From positions 1 to 25,000 of the forward strand of contig RPFO01000389.1 in NCBI GenBank assembly GCA_009746045.1: a DNA stretch of 25,000 nucleotides, given 5' to 3'. This document shows, piece after piece, positions 10,544 to 21,194 of the stretch. The notes beneath the pieces are model-generated. The model searched no databases and was not told where the DNA came from. It was given only the letters and a program-made list of their open reading frames with translations. The position numbers were made by a program, and so were the translations under genes. The DNA comes from Mesostigma viride (lineage: Eukaryota > Streptophyta > Mesostigmatophyceae > Mesostigmatales > Mesostigmataceae). The stretch's first letter is position 1, and each line of letters begins with the position of its first letter.

Positions 10544-11214
10544 GAGGTGTTTTCGTGGCCCCCGGCTGTGTCCTTGCATGCCTAAAACGCAAAGGAACGA
10601 AGGGGCACCGACCGCGTCTGACTGTCGAGCTAGCCAACGGACCGCGTGGGCCATTCCCGCGGCTAGCATGCGTCAGTTATGTTAACCGTCCAATTTGCCG
10701 GGTAATCTATGTAACCGCAGCTTCTTGATGCGGATTCAATCCTACTCGAACATGATGTCAACTTTGCACCGTTAACCATGGCAGTGAGAGGCCCGAATCC
10801 GATACTTTGCGCCTTATTAGCCCCTTAGCCTGTCAACGTCACACCAGTGTGTGACCACCTTCATTCAGGATTCGGTGATACTTATTTCTTATTTCACCTC
10901 TCTGGTTTATAATTGGATACTAAATATACCGATTTCCCCGAATCCGATACTTTGCGCCATGGCGTTCAGATCAGCAGGATTCGCTCCTAAAGTAAGATCC
11001 TGTCGACTTCCGCCGGGAGAGATGATTGACGGTAGATGGGCCAAGATCGGACGGAGTTCCTTTTTGCCGCGCAAAATTGACACCCGCAATTAGCACAGTG
11101 CCGTTGTGCGGATTCAAAACTTGCGCCTTGTCATTAAGAAATGACAACGGCGCCAAGGATGGAGGACGCAAACACGTTAATGTCGGCTGGGGGTGGCCTG
11201 GTTAGTGGGGAAGA
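10544..11214. promoter_or_regulatory. Divergent promoter region with repeated 22-bp motif
   Basis: The transposase (minus) and the proline-rich gene (plus) are transcribed away from this region. An exact 22-bp direct repeat, CCCGAATCCGATACTTTGCG plus CC, occurs at about 10792-10813 and 10938-10959. A diverged relative (CGGATTCAAAACTTGCGCCT) lies near 11108-11127, and TGCGGATTCAATCCTACTCG near 10729. A TATA-like TTTATAATTGG lies near 10905. Repeated motifs in a shared intergenic region fit binding sites controlling both genes. That role is inferred; no factor is recognisable. Confidence 0.5.
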
Positions 11215-14166
11215 ATGGTGGCTGCTGATCTGCAAAAGTGGGCAAAATTTCGTGCCGCCAAGGCGGTAGAGGAACACCCTCTTAAGCATGTGCAAGCCGA
11301 TTGTCGGCTGCGGACTCTTAGGGAAGTCGTTGCGGCGCAATCGAAGGAGTGGTTGCTGGAGGGTGTAGCAAAGAAGGACCAAGATCAAGAACTGCTGAAG
11401 GATGTTTGTGCTCGGATCAAGGCGATTTGTTCTGAATTCTTACCTCTACTGGCCCAGGACGAGTTAAATGATGCAAAGGCCATTACTCTGCAGCCGTTGC
11501 GGCGGAGAGCAGCAGGAAACTGAATGAAGTCCTGAACGGACCGACAGAGGCGACAACCGCAGTGAAGTCTCTCCCCGATCCTCCTGCTTTGGAACCGCCT
11601 GAAGCGATAGTTGAAAGGGAGCTAGCGAGGCGTCTATACATCCGAAAGCACGAGGCGCAGCTAGCGGCAAAGAGAGCTGCCAACAGAGTGGCTAAGGCTG
11701 AACAGCAACGTGCCCCGCTTGCCTGCGTAACCAACCAGCCCAAACAGGTAATTAAACAAAGAATACTCATGAACTGCCGTGTCTTGGTATGCATCCGTTG
11801 TGTATGACGAGTGCAGTCAGCAATCTGTAGTGCAACCGTACTTTCTACTCGCCGTATGGCCATCGATAGTTTTCTGATCGAGTGCATTATTATGTTCCTT
11901 CGGATGCTGTGCTTTGTTCTTCATGGTGAACACCACAGCTGGGCGTCCAAAAAGCAAAGAAAACTGCAACCGGCAAGTCGTCGTCAAAAGCCAAGCCTGC
12001 TGCAGTCACCGCCGGGACCATGCAGCTGCCTGCCAGCCTCGAGGCTGAAAGGGCCGCCAAGATTGCAGCTTTGCAGGCCCAAATCGACGCTATCAACGCG
12101 CAGTTCGACCAGCAGATGAGCGCCGTGCCGGCACCCCCTCTCGTGGCCATGCCACCACCACCCATGCCAGGCTGTCCATCTGCCCCGTGCTGGCACGTAA
12201 GTTCCCTTTTTTTCCCCTTTGGTATACGGGCCTTACTGTTGCTTCATGGAAACTTACAACGTATCAATTTGCCTGTATTTACCCTTCAACTTTGTGCATT
12301 ATTATCTTTATGAAGTCCCACACGTTTTTTTGTGTATATTGGTTTTCTTTGTGTTTCATTCAAGCTGACTTTTGACTTCTTTAATTGCATGTGTCTTTCC
12401 TTTTTCATCCAGCCGTGGACCTGGCTGGCACATTGACACCGGTGCTGGTGCCCATCCTGGCACCTGAACCAGGTCCAAATGTGAAGCCCCACTATTCGAA
12501 GAATTTATCGCTTCTGCTCGCATGCGAGTCTCCATGTATCGATTCAAAGGCCCTGCCCCAGCCCACTCCGGGGGCTGCTGGTGATGAACCTGTGACGCTG
12601 TTTCCGGTGGTCAGCTCTACTTCGCCCGTGCAGCAGGCCATTCCCTGTAAGTAATATCAGATCACTTCCAATCTGGGTTGTTTTATTCTTGTCTCTTTTT
12701 GCATTGGCATACCTGTATTTTACTTAGCAAGTATCTCAGTTTCTGCACTGACGATGCACTCTAATCTTCTTTTCGCTCAACCTTATTAAGACCTTGCTAT
12801 GTTCGTTTGCCACCATAGCATACATAACCCCCATTCACCAGCAGCTTCCCCGTTTCCCATTTGTAAATGCATTCCCTGTTTGTTTTTATGATCCCAACAA
12901 AGTCTCTCTTTTGCAATTGATGTGTGCAGTGCCTTCGCAGGCTTCTTCAAAGAGGAAGGGCATGACACCAGCGCCAGTTTCCAAGGCCCGGCGCGGATCA
13001 ACAGAGACCAAGTCCCCATCTGCAACAAAGGATCCAGTCCTGCCATCGCCGCAGCCTCTAGAAGAGAACATTGCCGTCCTTCCACAGCCGCAAACAGCAC
13101 CTAAGACACGTGCTCAGTGCCCACCACCTTCAGATCTGGGGTTGATGCACTACATCAAGGAGGTGCTCCCTCAGGCCACTGTGTTGCCTCTTCCAACAGA
13201 GGTGACAACGACCACCGTACCGGTTGGCACCATCATAGCTCAAAAATGGTTGCTGAAGGCGCGCAAGCAGCTGAGATTGGGGGATGAGTTGGTGTGGGAT
13301 GTAGGCCGCATTGCTATGGTCAAGCCACGGAACAAGTCCCCGTGGACGCTTGCGTTTCCTAACGGGGATGAGCCAGAATCAAGGTATTGCTTTGATCTGA
13401 GGAAATTGCACTACGGTGAGGAGGGGTCTGGCGAGCTCTCATGGGTGATGTTGGGCAATGTTACGGTGAACGACCTGCCTGGAAAGGCAGAAGAAACGAA
13501 CACGAGTCAAGTGCCTTCCCCCCCGGATGTGCCAGCCCCACTGCCACCCTCCACGGCCGTGCCAGCCCCTCTGGCCCCACTGCTGCCACCCTCCACGGCC
13601 GTGCCAGCCCCTCCGGCCCCACTGCTGCCACCCTCCACGGCCGTGCCAGCCCCTCCGGCCCCACTGCCACCCTCCACGGCCGTGCCAGCCCCTCCGGCCC
13701 CACTGCCACCCTCCACGGCCGTGCCAGCCCCTCCGGCCCCACTGCCACCCTCCACGGGAGGACCAGAGTCATCGGTGGAATCCGTGCTTGCCAACATGAT
13801 GTTGCAGTTGAAAAAAATGCAAGAGGAGCTCGACGAGAAGAACGCCATCATCAACAAACAAGCGGAGAGATCTGCACCGACAGAATCCTGCTCAAGCCTA
13901 CCAATCCCATGTGTAAGTTCCGCAGCTCCTCAGATACGGAAATGTTACCATCTTTATAATAGTGGATGCCTTGATTAGTTTGCATTGCGGTTTTGTTGTG
14001 TATTCTTTTTCTGACAACTTGCGCAACCCAATGGTCCAAACTCTCTGCTGTTTGCGTGCAGGAAAATACCCTGGACAGCGCGGCACAAGCAAAACACTGC
14101 GAGCTGCTGAATGGCCAGAAGGCAGAAGGCATGGCATCAAACCGAGTCCAGCCAGTTTTGGAATAG
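11215..14166 (+). CDS. Multi-exon proline-rich, coiled-coil protein; possible second gene of the transposon
   Basis: Function not recognised. Proposed exons are 11215-11747, 11939-12196, 12413-12646, 12930-13912 and 14062-14166 (stop TAG). Every intron starts with GTAAGT or GTAATT and ends in CAG. The protein starts with a charged helical region (LQKWAKFRAAKAVEEHPLKH), then Lys/Ala-rich helices (LEAERAAKIAALQAQIDAIN). Exon 4 has a compact globular block (LLKARKQLRLGDELVWDVG, SPWTLAFPNGDE, YCFDLRKLHYGEEGSGEL), five proline-rich repeats and a coiled coil (MMLQLKKMQEELDEKNAIIN). Length is near 700 residues. Exon 1 changes frame near 11490, and the exon 2/3 phases disagree by one base. A possible further exon near 14363-14413 (ENVERNMRTLNSMGEA) would follow if the TAG is also a frame error. 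Head-to-head placement with the transposase suggests a TnpA-like partner; this is inference. Confidence 0.6.
13544..13758 (+). repeat. In-frame minisatellite encoding PPSTAVPAPPAPL units
   Basis: Five full units and one partial unit are arranged head to tail. The first two are 42 bp (14 residues, ending PLL), the next three are 39 bp (13 residues, ending PL), and the last breaks off at PPSTGGP. Because 39 and 42 are both multiples of three, unit gain or loss keeps the frame. The units are almost identical at the DNA level, so expansion is recent or conversion is active. The tract probably forms an extended polyproline linker between the globular block and the C-terminal coiled coil. Confidence 0.92.
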
Positions 14167-14520
14167 CTGTAAGTTTTCACGATCAGGGTGCACAGGATTC
14201 CATTTTTTTGCACTACAAAGCGATTTTTTTGTCTCGTGTACGAGCGTGATTTTTTACTGTCTCGTCATTTTGGATTTGGTGTACATTTGCACATCCTGCA
14301 GCCTTTCTGATTCTGGCCCTGCCTTGCTGCTTTGTCCTTCTTAATTGTGCTCCTACGTGCAGGAAAACGTAGAACGAAACATGCGGACTCTGAACAGTAT
14401 GGGAGAGGCATGAGAACTCTTCTCGTGAAGAATTGTGTGAAGATGTACACAAACTTCCCTGATTCCAAGAATGAATCAGTTTTGCCCTTTCAGCAAGACA
14501 TGACTACGAATGTCAGTTGA

Positions 14521-14660
14521 CAGCAGGTTTGCTGTGGATGATGTATGCAAGCTGTAACATGATATTTATCAATGTAATAAATGCACTGATTGTGAGTCAT
14601 GCCCCTGTTGTAATCATCTTGCATTGTTGTATTTCTGACGGTCCCTGATAACTGACACCA
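14521..14660 (+). terminator. Probable 3' end with polyadenylation signals
   Basis: Downstream of the last proposed exon lie AATAAA (in TCAATGTAATAAATGC, near 14576-14581) and three TGTAA motifs (near 14554, 14573 and 14607). AATAAA is the general eukaryotic signal, and TGTAA is the signal used by many green algae. Their clustering after the plus-strand gene supports a transcript end here. The exact cleavage site cannot be read from sequence. Confidence 0.4.
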
Positions 14661-14699
14661 TTTTTTTGTCCCAGAATGGCTGGAGAATTCGCCTGTGCA

Positions 14700-15107
14700 T
14701 GTTCTTGATTTTCTTGAGATTCTACTCGTTTTTTTGTCCTGAGATTGTCCTGAGATTTTCTTGAGATTCTACTCGTTTTTTTGTCCTGAGATTGTCCTGA
14801 GAGTGTCCTGAGATTTTGTCCTGAGATTGTCCTGAGATTGTCCTGAGATTGTCCTGAGATTTTGTCCTGAGATTTTCACTACAAAGTCAAAATCTCAAGA
14901 CCTGAGTTTTTCACCAGAATCTCAGGACCCGAGGTGTGCACTTACCAGATTTTGTGAAGACGAAATATCAGGATGAATCTCAGGACAATCTCAGGAAAAC
15001 TCAGGATTAATCTCAGGACAATCTCAAGATATTCTCATGACATCTCAGGATTTCTCAGGATTTCTCAAGATTTATAAAAAAAAAACTGAGGAGAATCTCA
15101 AGAGATC
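14700..15107. repeat. CCTGAGATT array in direct and inverted orientation
   Basis: On the plus strand, GTCCTGAGATT-type units repeat about ten times between 14735 and 14875, including a larger duplication with period near 46 bp (TTCTTGAGATTCTACTCG at about 14711 and 14757). After a spacer with few copies, the complementary form AATCTCAGGA(C) and close variants repeat about ten times between about 14890 and 15107. The two halves can pair into a long imperfect hairpin. Short motifs repeated in both orientations next to a transposon's genes resemble the subterminal transposase-binding arrays known for En/Spm-type elements. I found no matching array on the other side of the transposase. Confidence 0.85.
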
Positions 15108-15322
15108 TCAGTGCGAATTTTTTCCGACTTCCTAGTGATCCTGGTTGCACTGATCTGCTTGCCATCGCCACTGGTAAAATTGTGGCCGCAAAATGAGCAG
15201 CTAAACTTGACCTGCGAAACCGTATTCCCCAGAGCATCCTTCACCGTGACAGTCTTTTTAAGATCACTCAGCTCCCAAGAAGACCAGCATTTGATTGAAT
15301 ACAATAAGTGGAGCCCTGCCAC
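15098..15322 (-). pseudogene. BED-like zinc-finger fragment, possibly from an hAT-type transposase
   Basis: The minus-strand frame reads TVKDALGNTVSQVKFSCSFCG, HNFTSGDGKQISATRI and then TRKSEK before a stop. C-X2-C followed by F-x-(S/T)-G and a TRI block is the pattern of the N-terminal half of a BED zinc finger, which binds DNA in hAT-type transposases. The expected pair of His (or His/Cys) ligands after TRI is missing, and the frame ends inside the CTGAGATT array. The piece therefore looks truncated by that array. No upstream or downstream transposase part is seen. The start is uncertain, since no ATG fits the homologous region. Confidence 0.4.
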
Positions 15323-15479
15323 AAATGCAGCAGTTAACAGTGGCCTTAAGGTTTCTCAATCGGCACGCGGAAGCAAGAAGCCTCCAGGGTGGGAGGGAGG
15401 GGAAAGAAACAATTGCGGATCATTGCCTGCCTAGCTTGCTTAAGGCATGGCCCGCCGACACACAAGCTGACATCATCCT

Positions 15480-17884
15480 AAATTAAAGGTCCGTTACAGT
15501 CCGTAAACCACCCGAAATTTCGGGTAGTTTGACCAACGGTCCTATTTCGCGCCGCGCCGCAAGCGCCGCGCCACCCGTGACGGATGCAAGTTGTCCGATG
15601 GGTCCGGGAACACTTAGGGACGAAGGTGATGCATAGGTTTGGGGGTAATATTCGCCATAGCCTGGTAATTACAGGGTGCATTGAGACAGGATCACGTGAC
15701 TTTGGCGGGAAATTTTCGCTCGCGCGCGCGCGTAACGAGATATGGCTGCCAACGTGCCGTTATCATGGAAATTTTGCGTCTCGCGGCCAGAAATGGTTCA
15801 GAATGTTGCTCAGAATGTCGATGCGTGATTTTCGTAGGTTAGGCATGGCCAGATTTATAGGATTGGGAAAATACGGGTAGGAAAATAGTGCTTTCTTGGT
15901 CGTCAGTGCCAGATGAGTCATCGCTTATCATATGTCGATTTTCTCCTTATGGCCGGGCAGTCTGCGCCAGCCCAAGCATCCAGGTTTGGTACGGGATGTC
16001 CGCTGCAGCGTTAGCTGGGAATGCGGACGCGTTTATAGGTCATCTTTGAACGGAACATCAATCTGGTAATCATGGAGGATGCATTCAGGATGAGGCTATG
16101 GCGGCCTTAGCCTGTAGAGCAACGGTATGTGTGAGATATGAGGGTCCCGGCCAGCGGAGTCCGTGCAGGACATGAACGAGCAATGTACGACAACGTGTTT
16201 GCGTGTTGTTTGCAGCGGAATATGTCTTCCATGCATTATATTTGACGATCTTATTAGTGCACTGTTTAGCAAGCTTCCATGTCTGCTGTAGAGAATGGTA
16301 TTAGCCCTGAAAGTGCCCAGTTTATGGCATTTCTTTGGAGCACATCACTCCGTTAGTGCAGGTATGCAGCATGTTTGTATTCCAGCACCTTTGGAAGTCT
16401 TTTATAGCTTGCTATAATGCATTCTTGTATTGCATGTCATGGATGGCTGTTTACGCGCGCCTAACCCACACACATATACGACCACGTTTTGTTGGTCTAA
16501 TGGGTTATCCGGGTGGTCTGACCCAAGGAAACCACCATTGGACTATCCAACTAAGTTGTCCAATGTTGGTTTTGAGGTTCCCTTCCCTCCCTGGGAAGTT
16601 AGGGGTAGGTACACTTTTTCTTGGGGGAAAAAGATCGTCTTTTGGCCAAGTTTGGCTGGCGCTGTCATCCAAATGCTTTGATAAAGCCATGGTATTATTG
16701 CATATTCTGAAAGCCCTTGAAGCGTAGATATGTTTGGCATCTTGGTTGAGGGTATTTGGAGATGTGGCCTGTGAGTTATGATTTTTTTCATTTTTAGGGG
16801 TATGAAAATGCCCAAATGGGTCAGCGGACTATGGGTTAACACCGGCATGCGTCACACACCGGCCTGAACAGTGCTGAAAACGCCACTACAAACAGCGTGG
16901 CCACGCACCCCCAGGATAGTGCGTTAACCGTACAGGTAGTTGTACAAGGTTCCCAAGACTGACAAACATAAAACGCGCCCATCGACCCCTTGGGCCGGTC
17001 CGAATCCACTATACAATAATTAATCACGACTCACTAAATAACCCAAATCAGCCAAAGATTCGGTAAGCAACCAGCCGACCCTACAGGTCCCCACCTAACC
17101 TCAGCTGGTGCAACCAAACACGAATCTTTGCAAGTGAAGTCGTATAAAACCTACAATTAATTTTCTCGGACCGCTAATTAATAGCCACCGACCCTTATAA
17201 ACAACCGGGTCATCCAAGGAAAATTCGGGCGAGCAGGAAACCCTTTATACAAATCGAATTAGTCAGCCCATGTCGCAGACAGCCTTCCACATCCAGGCCA
17301 AGGCATGGCGGCCTTATCTTTCCCGCATGCGTTAATTAAACTATATTCAGAGAAAACCGATTTTCTACAAATTTATGCTCCGGCACTTTGTGTGGCATGG
17401 CTGCAAAAACACGTGTGACAACTAGCACAAAATCCGATGGCACACCGCCATGCAAGATTCATCATACAGGCTATATTACGTGCAACATGTTCCCAACACA
17501 GCTGGCATTTTCATCTTGCTGGCACTCTCTCCGTGTATGGAAATTTCAGTTGGCTTGCCAACTGCCAAGTCATTATGTCAGTCAGTCAGTAAGGTTATTC
17601 TTGTACAAGTCATTATGAACTGGAGTGACTGGACTCAGGACTGACGAAAAGCCTAGTTCATAGTAATTGAGCCTAGTTTGCATAGTAGAAGATCTTGGGG
17701 GAGGTAGGCGCTGCGCCACGTTCCGGCTGGCCTCGCGCCAAGCACTGCCCCGGCTCGAACCTCGAAAATTGCCCAAGTCCAAATCACGTATTCGGGACCA
17801 AATACGCGTATAATACGTCGGGGCCCAAAAAACGCGTATTGCCGTATTTATTTTGACAATGCGCACGTATTTCACAACCTAGAC
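15480..17884. other. No gene recognised
   Basis: Open frames exist (for example about 16335-16727 plus), but they show no domain, repeat or compositional sign of selection that I recognise. Visible structure is small: a 16-bp perfect palindrome ACCCGAAATTTCGGGT near 15514-15529, a GCGC run near 15720-15731, and several inverted CGTATT/AATACG motifs near 17780-17870. The region from about 16830 to 17350 is AT-richer with many TTAATTAA-like words. It probably consists of old, diverged repeats. Confidence 0.45.
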
Positions 17885-17925
17885 AGCGCGTGCACCGCTG
17901 AGAGGACTTGTCCTCCTTGGCCTGC

Positions 17926-17957
<32 letters not shown>

Positions 17958-20660
17958 GGTGGTGGTGTTGGTGTCATTGTTGTTGTTGTTGCTGGAGCTG
18001 CCCCCCTTAGAGGGAGACTGCCCCTTGCCCTTGCCCTGGCCCTTGCCCTTGCCCCAGCCCTTGCCCTTGCCCTTGTCCTTGCCCTTTAACCCAACATCTG
18101 GCCTAGCAGGGACTTGACCTCTGCCATGGTGACAGGCCTTTTGTTCCTGTCCTCCCTCTCCCTATCCTCCTCCTCCTGCCCCTCCCCCCTGACCCTCTTG
18201 ACTGAGGTGCCCATGGCCCCCTGGCTGAGGGGGGCCAGGGCCAGCTTCAATGATGTATCCCAGGGCTTCCTTCATATTCTCCCAATGCCTAGCCAGCCCT
18301 GTTGCGAGCATTGCATACGTGTATTTGTCCAGTTTAAGTTTCTCCAAGAAAGCATGCAGCAGAAACTTGTGATCTAGCTGCTGGACATCAGGACGGGCTT
18401 TGATGGCTAGTTCATACTTCTTAGTCTCAGCCACATAGTCTAAGGAGCTGACATGATACTCCTAGCTCTACCCACCTAAAGGCCCCACACATATCCACAG
18501 AGGCGGGGGTGGAGAGAAGGTCAGTGAGTTCCCTCAGGAAACTCTCCCAGACTGCCCTAGCCTGTGTATCCTGCCACCTGGGATACCTACGCTGGAAGAT
18601 GAGAATAAGGTTCTGGATCTGAGTGGAAGACTGATGATAGAAATCCCCCTGCATGAGAGACCCAAACCAGTTTTTCACATTCAACTCCCCTCTGGCTAAC
18701 TGGAGAGACAGAAGCACATGGTTCCCCTGCTCCCTAGTGTGCCCCTCAGGCAGCCCCCTAACTGTGATCCTGTCTACAGGACGGTTGTCATTATAGACAG
18801 GCCAGCGGGAGGGGGAAGCAGGGGGAGAGGAAGAGGAGGGTGCTACTGCAGCATTCACAGGAGAGACATTATGGGATGGAGGAGCTACATGGGTGGGCTG
18901 AACAGGGGTGACATACATGGGCTGAGTAGGGGGGGTGGGCAGTGGATGGGTGGGCTGTGCAGGGATGTTAGTATGAGTGCCCTCCCGCCTCCTGCTGCGG
19001 GCCTCCTCCCAGTCATGGAAGGTGGGGGAGAGGGACACATCATCGTCAGTATTGTTAGCAATGTCGTGGCGCAGCCAGCCGGGCAGCAACCTACCAGCCC
19101 CCGCCAGAATGGCGTTGTGAACACGCTCCAGGCTCCTCACAAAACGGGCCCTGTTGCCCTGGACCCTCCTCCCTGCAAGGAGGGCCTGCAGGACGGGCAG
19201 CAGGAGGTCGCAGACGTCGCGGGTGGCCGCCTGCAGGGTGGGCAGGCCCAGTGCTCAAGTGTGTGATGATGGCACACATGAGGCTCCCTGCCTCAGCGAT
19301 GTGGAGCTGCTGTGTCCTGTCCGCCAGTCCCCGAAAGGAGGTGGTGGCGGCCTGGATAGCCTTCCACACCTGCTCCTCCCGCAGGCTGATCATGTCATGC
19401 CCGGACAGGGGACCAACCACTACCACAGGCTGATCAGGCCCCTGCGCCTGTTCTGCCTGGGTAGGACCCATGGGCCCGCCTTCCACGGCCAGACCCTTGT
19501 ACTTGGAGCCATGCTCACCCCTTGCTGCCGGGGTGCTGGAGGTGGCCTGCCCACCTGAACCGCTGGAGGGCCGGGCGGAAACGCCCTCCATGGGAGTCGC
19601 CTCCCCCGCCTGCGCCGTCAGCGCCGGCGTCGCCACCGGGGTCCCTGCACCCCCTGGGACTACAGCAGCCGTCTGCCCCCCTGCGCTGGACGGTGGGGCA
19701 GGCTGCTGAGGGTGGGCCCTCTGACCTGCCAGAGGGCCCTGGGTGGTCTCACCACCCGGGCGTGGGTTGGGGGCGCCTGCCGCCCCGCGCCCAGCCGGAG
19801 GCGGCATCGCTGCCGCCTGGCCCCGCACGTCCCCCCAGCCAACTGGCACCACGGAGGGGAACGAGGGCAAAGGTGTGAAGGACGCACACTCACGCGTGGC
19901 CACCACCTGGATCGCGTCACGCTGACGCTGAGCAGATGCCCACTGTGACAGTGGCACCTCGCCCTGAACCGCGACAGTGGCGAAACAGCGTAGCCAGATG
20001 GCCACCTGGATCGGATGGAGGCCCAGCCGCAGCCGGACCTCGATGTCCTTCTGAACAAAAGAAAGATCAAAATCACTCATATGTTCATCAAAGTTCAGGT
20101 TAAAGCGCTTCCGAAGGCGCCACCCCGTCACCGGAATGAAGTCCGGTACCTCCCCAAGCGGGAGGCGGAAGGGCCGAAGCCCAAACTCAACAGGGGTCGG
20201 GACATGTTCGCCGAAGCGATCTATGTCCATGGTGGCCAGATGGCGGCCCACCGAAAGATTTCCCGACGTGGCGGGAGTCTGCGACGATACCTCGAATGAG
20301 GGTCGCTGCCGCACCCGCGGCACCTCCCCGTCCTCCTCAGAGGAATCGCTCCGCTCACGTCCCCCGCCACCTGCGACGGGGGGGTCACGTGCCTGGGGAA
20401 CCTGCTCCCCAGGTGCCATGGCGGACGCACCGCCAGTGGCATGCGGGCGACCTCTCGCCTCGATCGTCCCCCGTGGCGCTGGGCCCCACCTGCGGGGACC
20501 GGCGCCTCGGGTTATCGGCAACCACATTGCTGAAGGTGACGTTGTTCGTCACCCTCGCAGTGGCGGAGGGCGAACCCTCCGGCGAGAGCCTAGGGGAAGT
20601 GCGCCTGGTCGGCACACGCCCCGCCTTGTTGTTGTTGTTGCCAGCGTTGTTAGAAGCCAT
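17885..20660 (-). pseudogene. Gag-like polyprotein of an unfamiliar retroelement, copy A
   Basis: This is the longer of two related copies; the best guess is a capsid/nucleocapsid protein. The ATG at 20660 opens a basic, Pro/Ser-rich start (MASNNAGNNNN), then an acidic patch (SDSSEEDGEVP), TMDIDRFGEHVP and IQVAIWLRCFA. A long Ala/Gly/Pro-rich linker leads to VWKAIQAATTSFRGLADR and AEAGSLMCAIITHL. The capsid-like part has NWFGSLMQGDFYHQSS, LILIFQRRYPRW and KLDKYTYAMLATGLARHWEN. The tail is Lys/Gly-rich (KGKGKGWGKGKGQGKGKG), then Asn/Thr runs and CTRCL, where a zinc knuckle would begin but is cut off. Frame changes lie near 20480, 19258, 18450 and 18065. The family is not recognised. Confidence 0.6.
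17930..18090. repeat. Trinucleotide and hexanucleotide low-complexity tract
   Basis: TTG/GTG triplets fill 17930-18000 and (C)CCTTGC-type hexamers fill about 18020-18085 on the plus strand. Read on the minus strand they encode Asn/Thr runs and a Lys-Gly ladder at the C-terminal end of Gag-like copy A. The bias therefore reflects repeat expansion inside a nucleic-acid-binding tail. Confidence 0.85.
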
Positions 20661-20688
20661 ATCGATTTTCAGTCGAAGTTGGAAGACG

Positions 20689-21140
20689 GACTAAGGCGAA
20701 CAACTCACTGAAATGGAAATGAAGAGAAGATGTATTATGTAAATAATACGTCGAACACCAAACGGGCTCAGAGTGGAACGCTGTGTGTGCGTGAGCTGCT
20801 CGGTGCTGTGGCACTCCCCAGTGCTACACCTATATGCCTATGGCTTAACGCCGACTGCAGCGTCTACCAATGGACAACTGTACACTGCAATGCCATGCGA
20901 CCACGTCACTAGCATCAACTACACTCGGCCCGTCAGACCCGGATAACCCGGATCTGGCGGCCGGTCAAGCTAGAGTCTAGGCACAGTCTGGCACTAACGG
21001 CACAACAGTCCACATGACACCTCACTGAGGACCGTACGACCTGCCGTACAGTACTGAGGTGTCCCGCTTAGCCGCGGTAGGCAATACGCGGCACGCAGGC
21101 CGGAAATCCGTGTGTCAGCCTAAGCATCTCATCTATAACT
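20689..21140 (-). repeat. Leader repeat, copy 1 (5' of Gag-like copy A)
   Basis: About 450 bp, reading on the minus strand from AGTTATAGATGAGATGCTTA to GTTGTTCGCCTTAGTC and ending 29 bases before the ATG of Gag-like copy A. It matches 21195-21637 in inverted orientation at about 90 percent by eye, and 22028-22490 as well. It includes a conserved hairpin at about 21015-21065. It serves as the 5' leader or promoter of the Gag-like element; whether it is an LTR is unresolved. Confidence 0.85.
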
Positions 21141-21194
21141 GGCAGGTCAGGCTTGAAGCCGCTAGCCTTTAACCTGAAAGGAAAACATAATGGG

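Noticed and set aside
13461-13857. Open frames on both strands across the proline-rich repeat
   Set aside because: They arise from the 39/42-bp periodicity of the repeat, which keeps all frames open; the plus-strand frame with splice support is preferred.
14640-15110. CRISPR-like array
   Set aside because: Units are about 11 bp, irregular and in both orientations, with no unique spacers, and the context is eukaryotic.
16335-16727. 130-residue plus-strand open frame
   Set aside because: No domain, composition or homolog pattern recognised; length is within chance for this region.
17640-17880. Possible second tRNA-like sequence (GGTTCGAGCC on the minus strand near 17755)
   Set aside because: A B-box-like word is present, but no A box or plausible cloverleaf lies at the right distance.
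17908-18117. Plus-strand hydrophobic Leu/Val run resembling a membrane segment
   Set aside because: It is the complement of the triplet repeats that encode Asn/Thr and Lys-Gly runs in Gag-like copy A.
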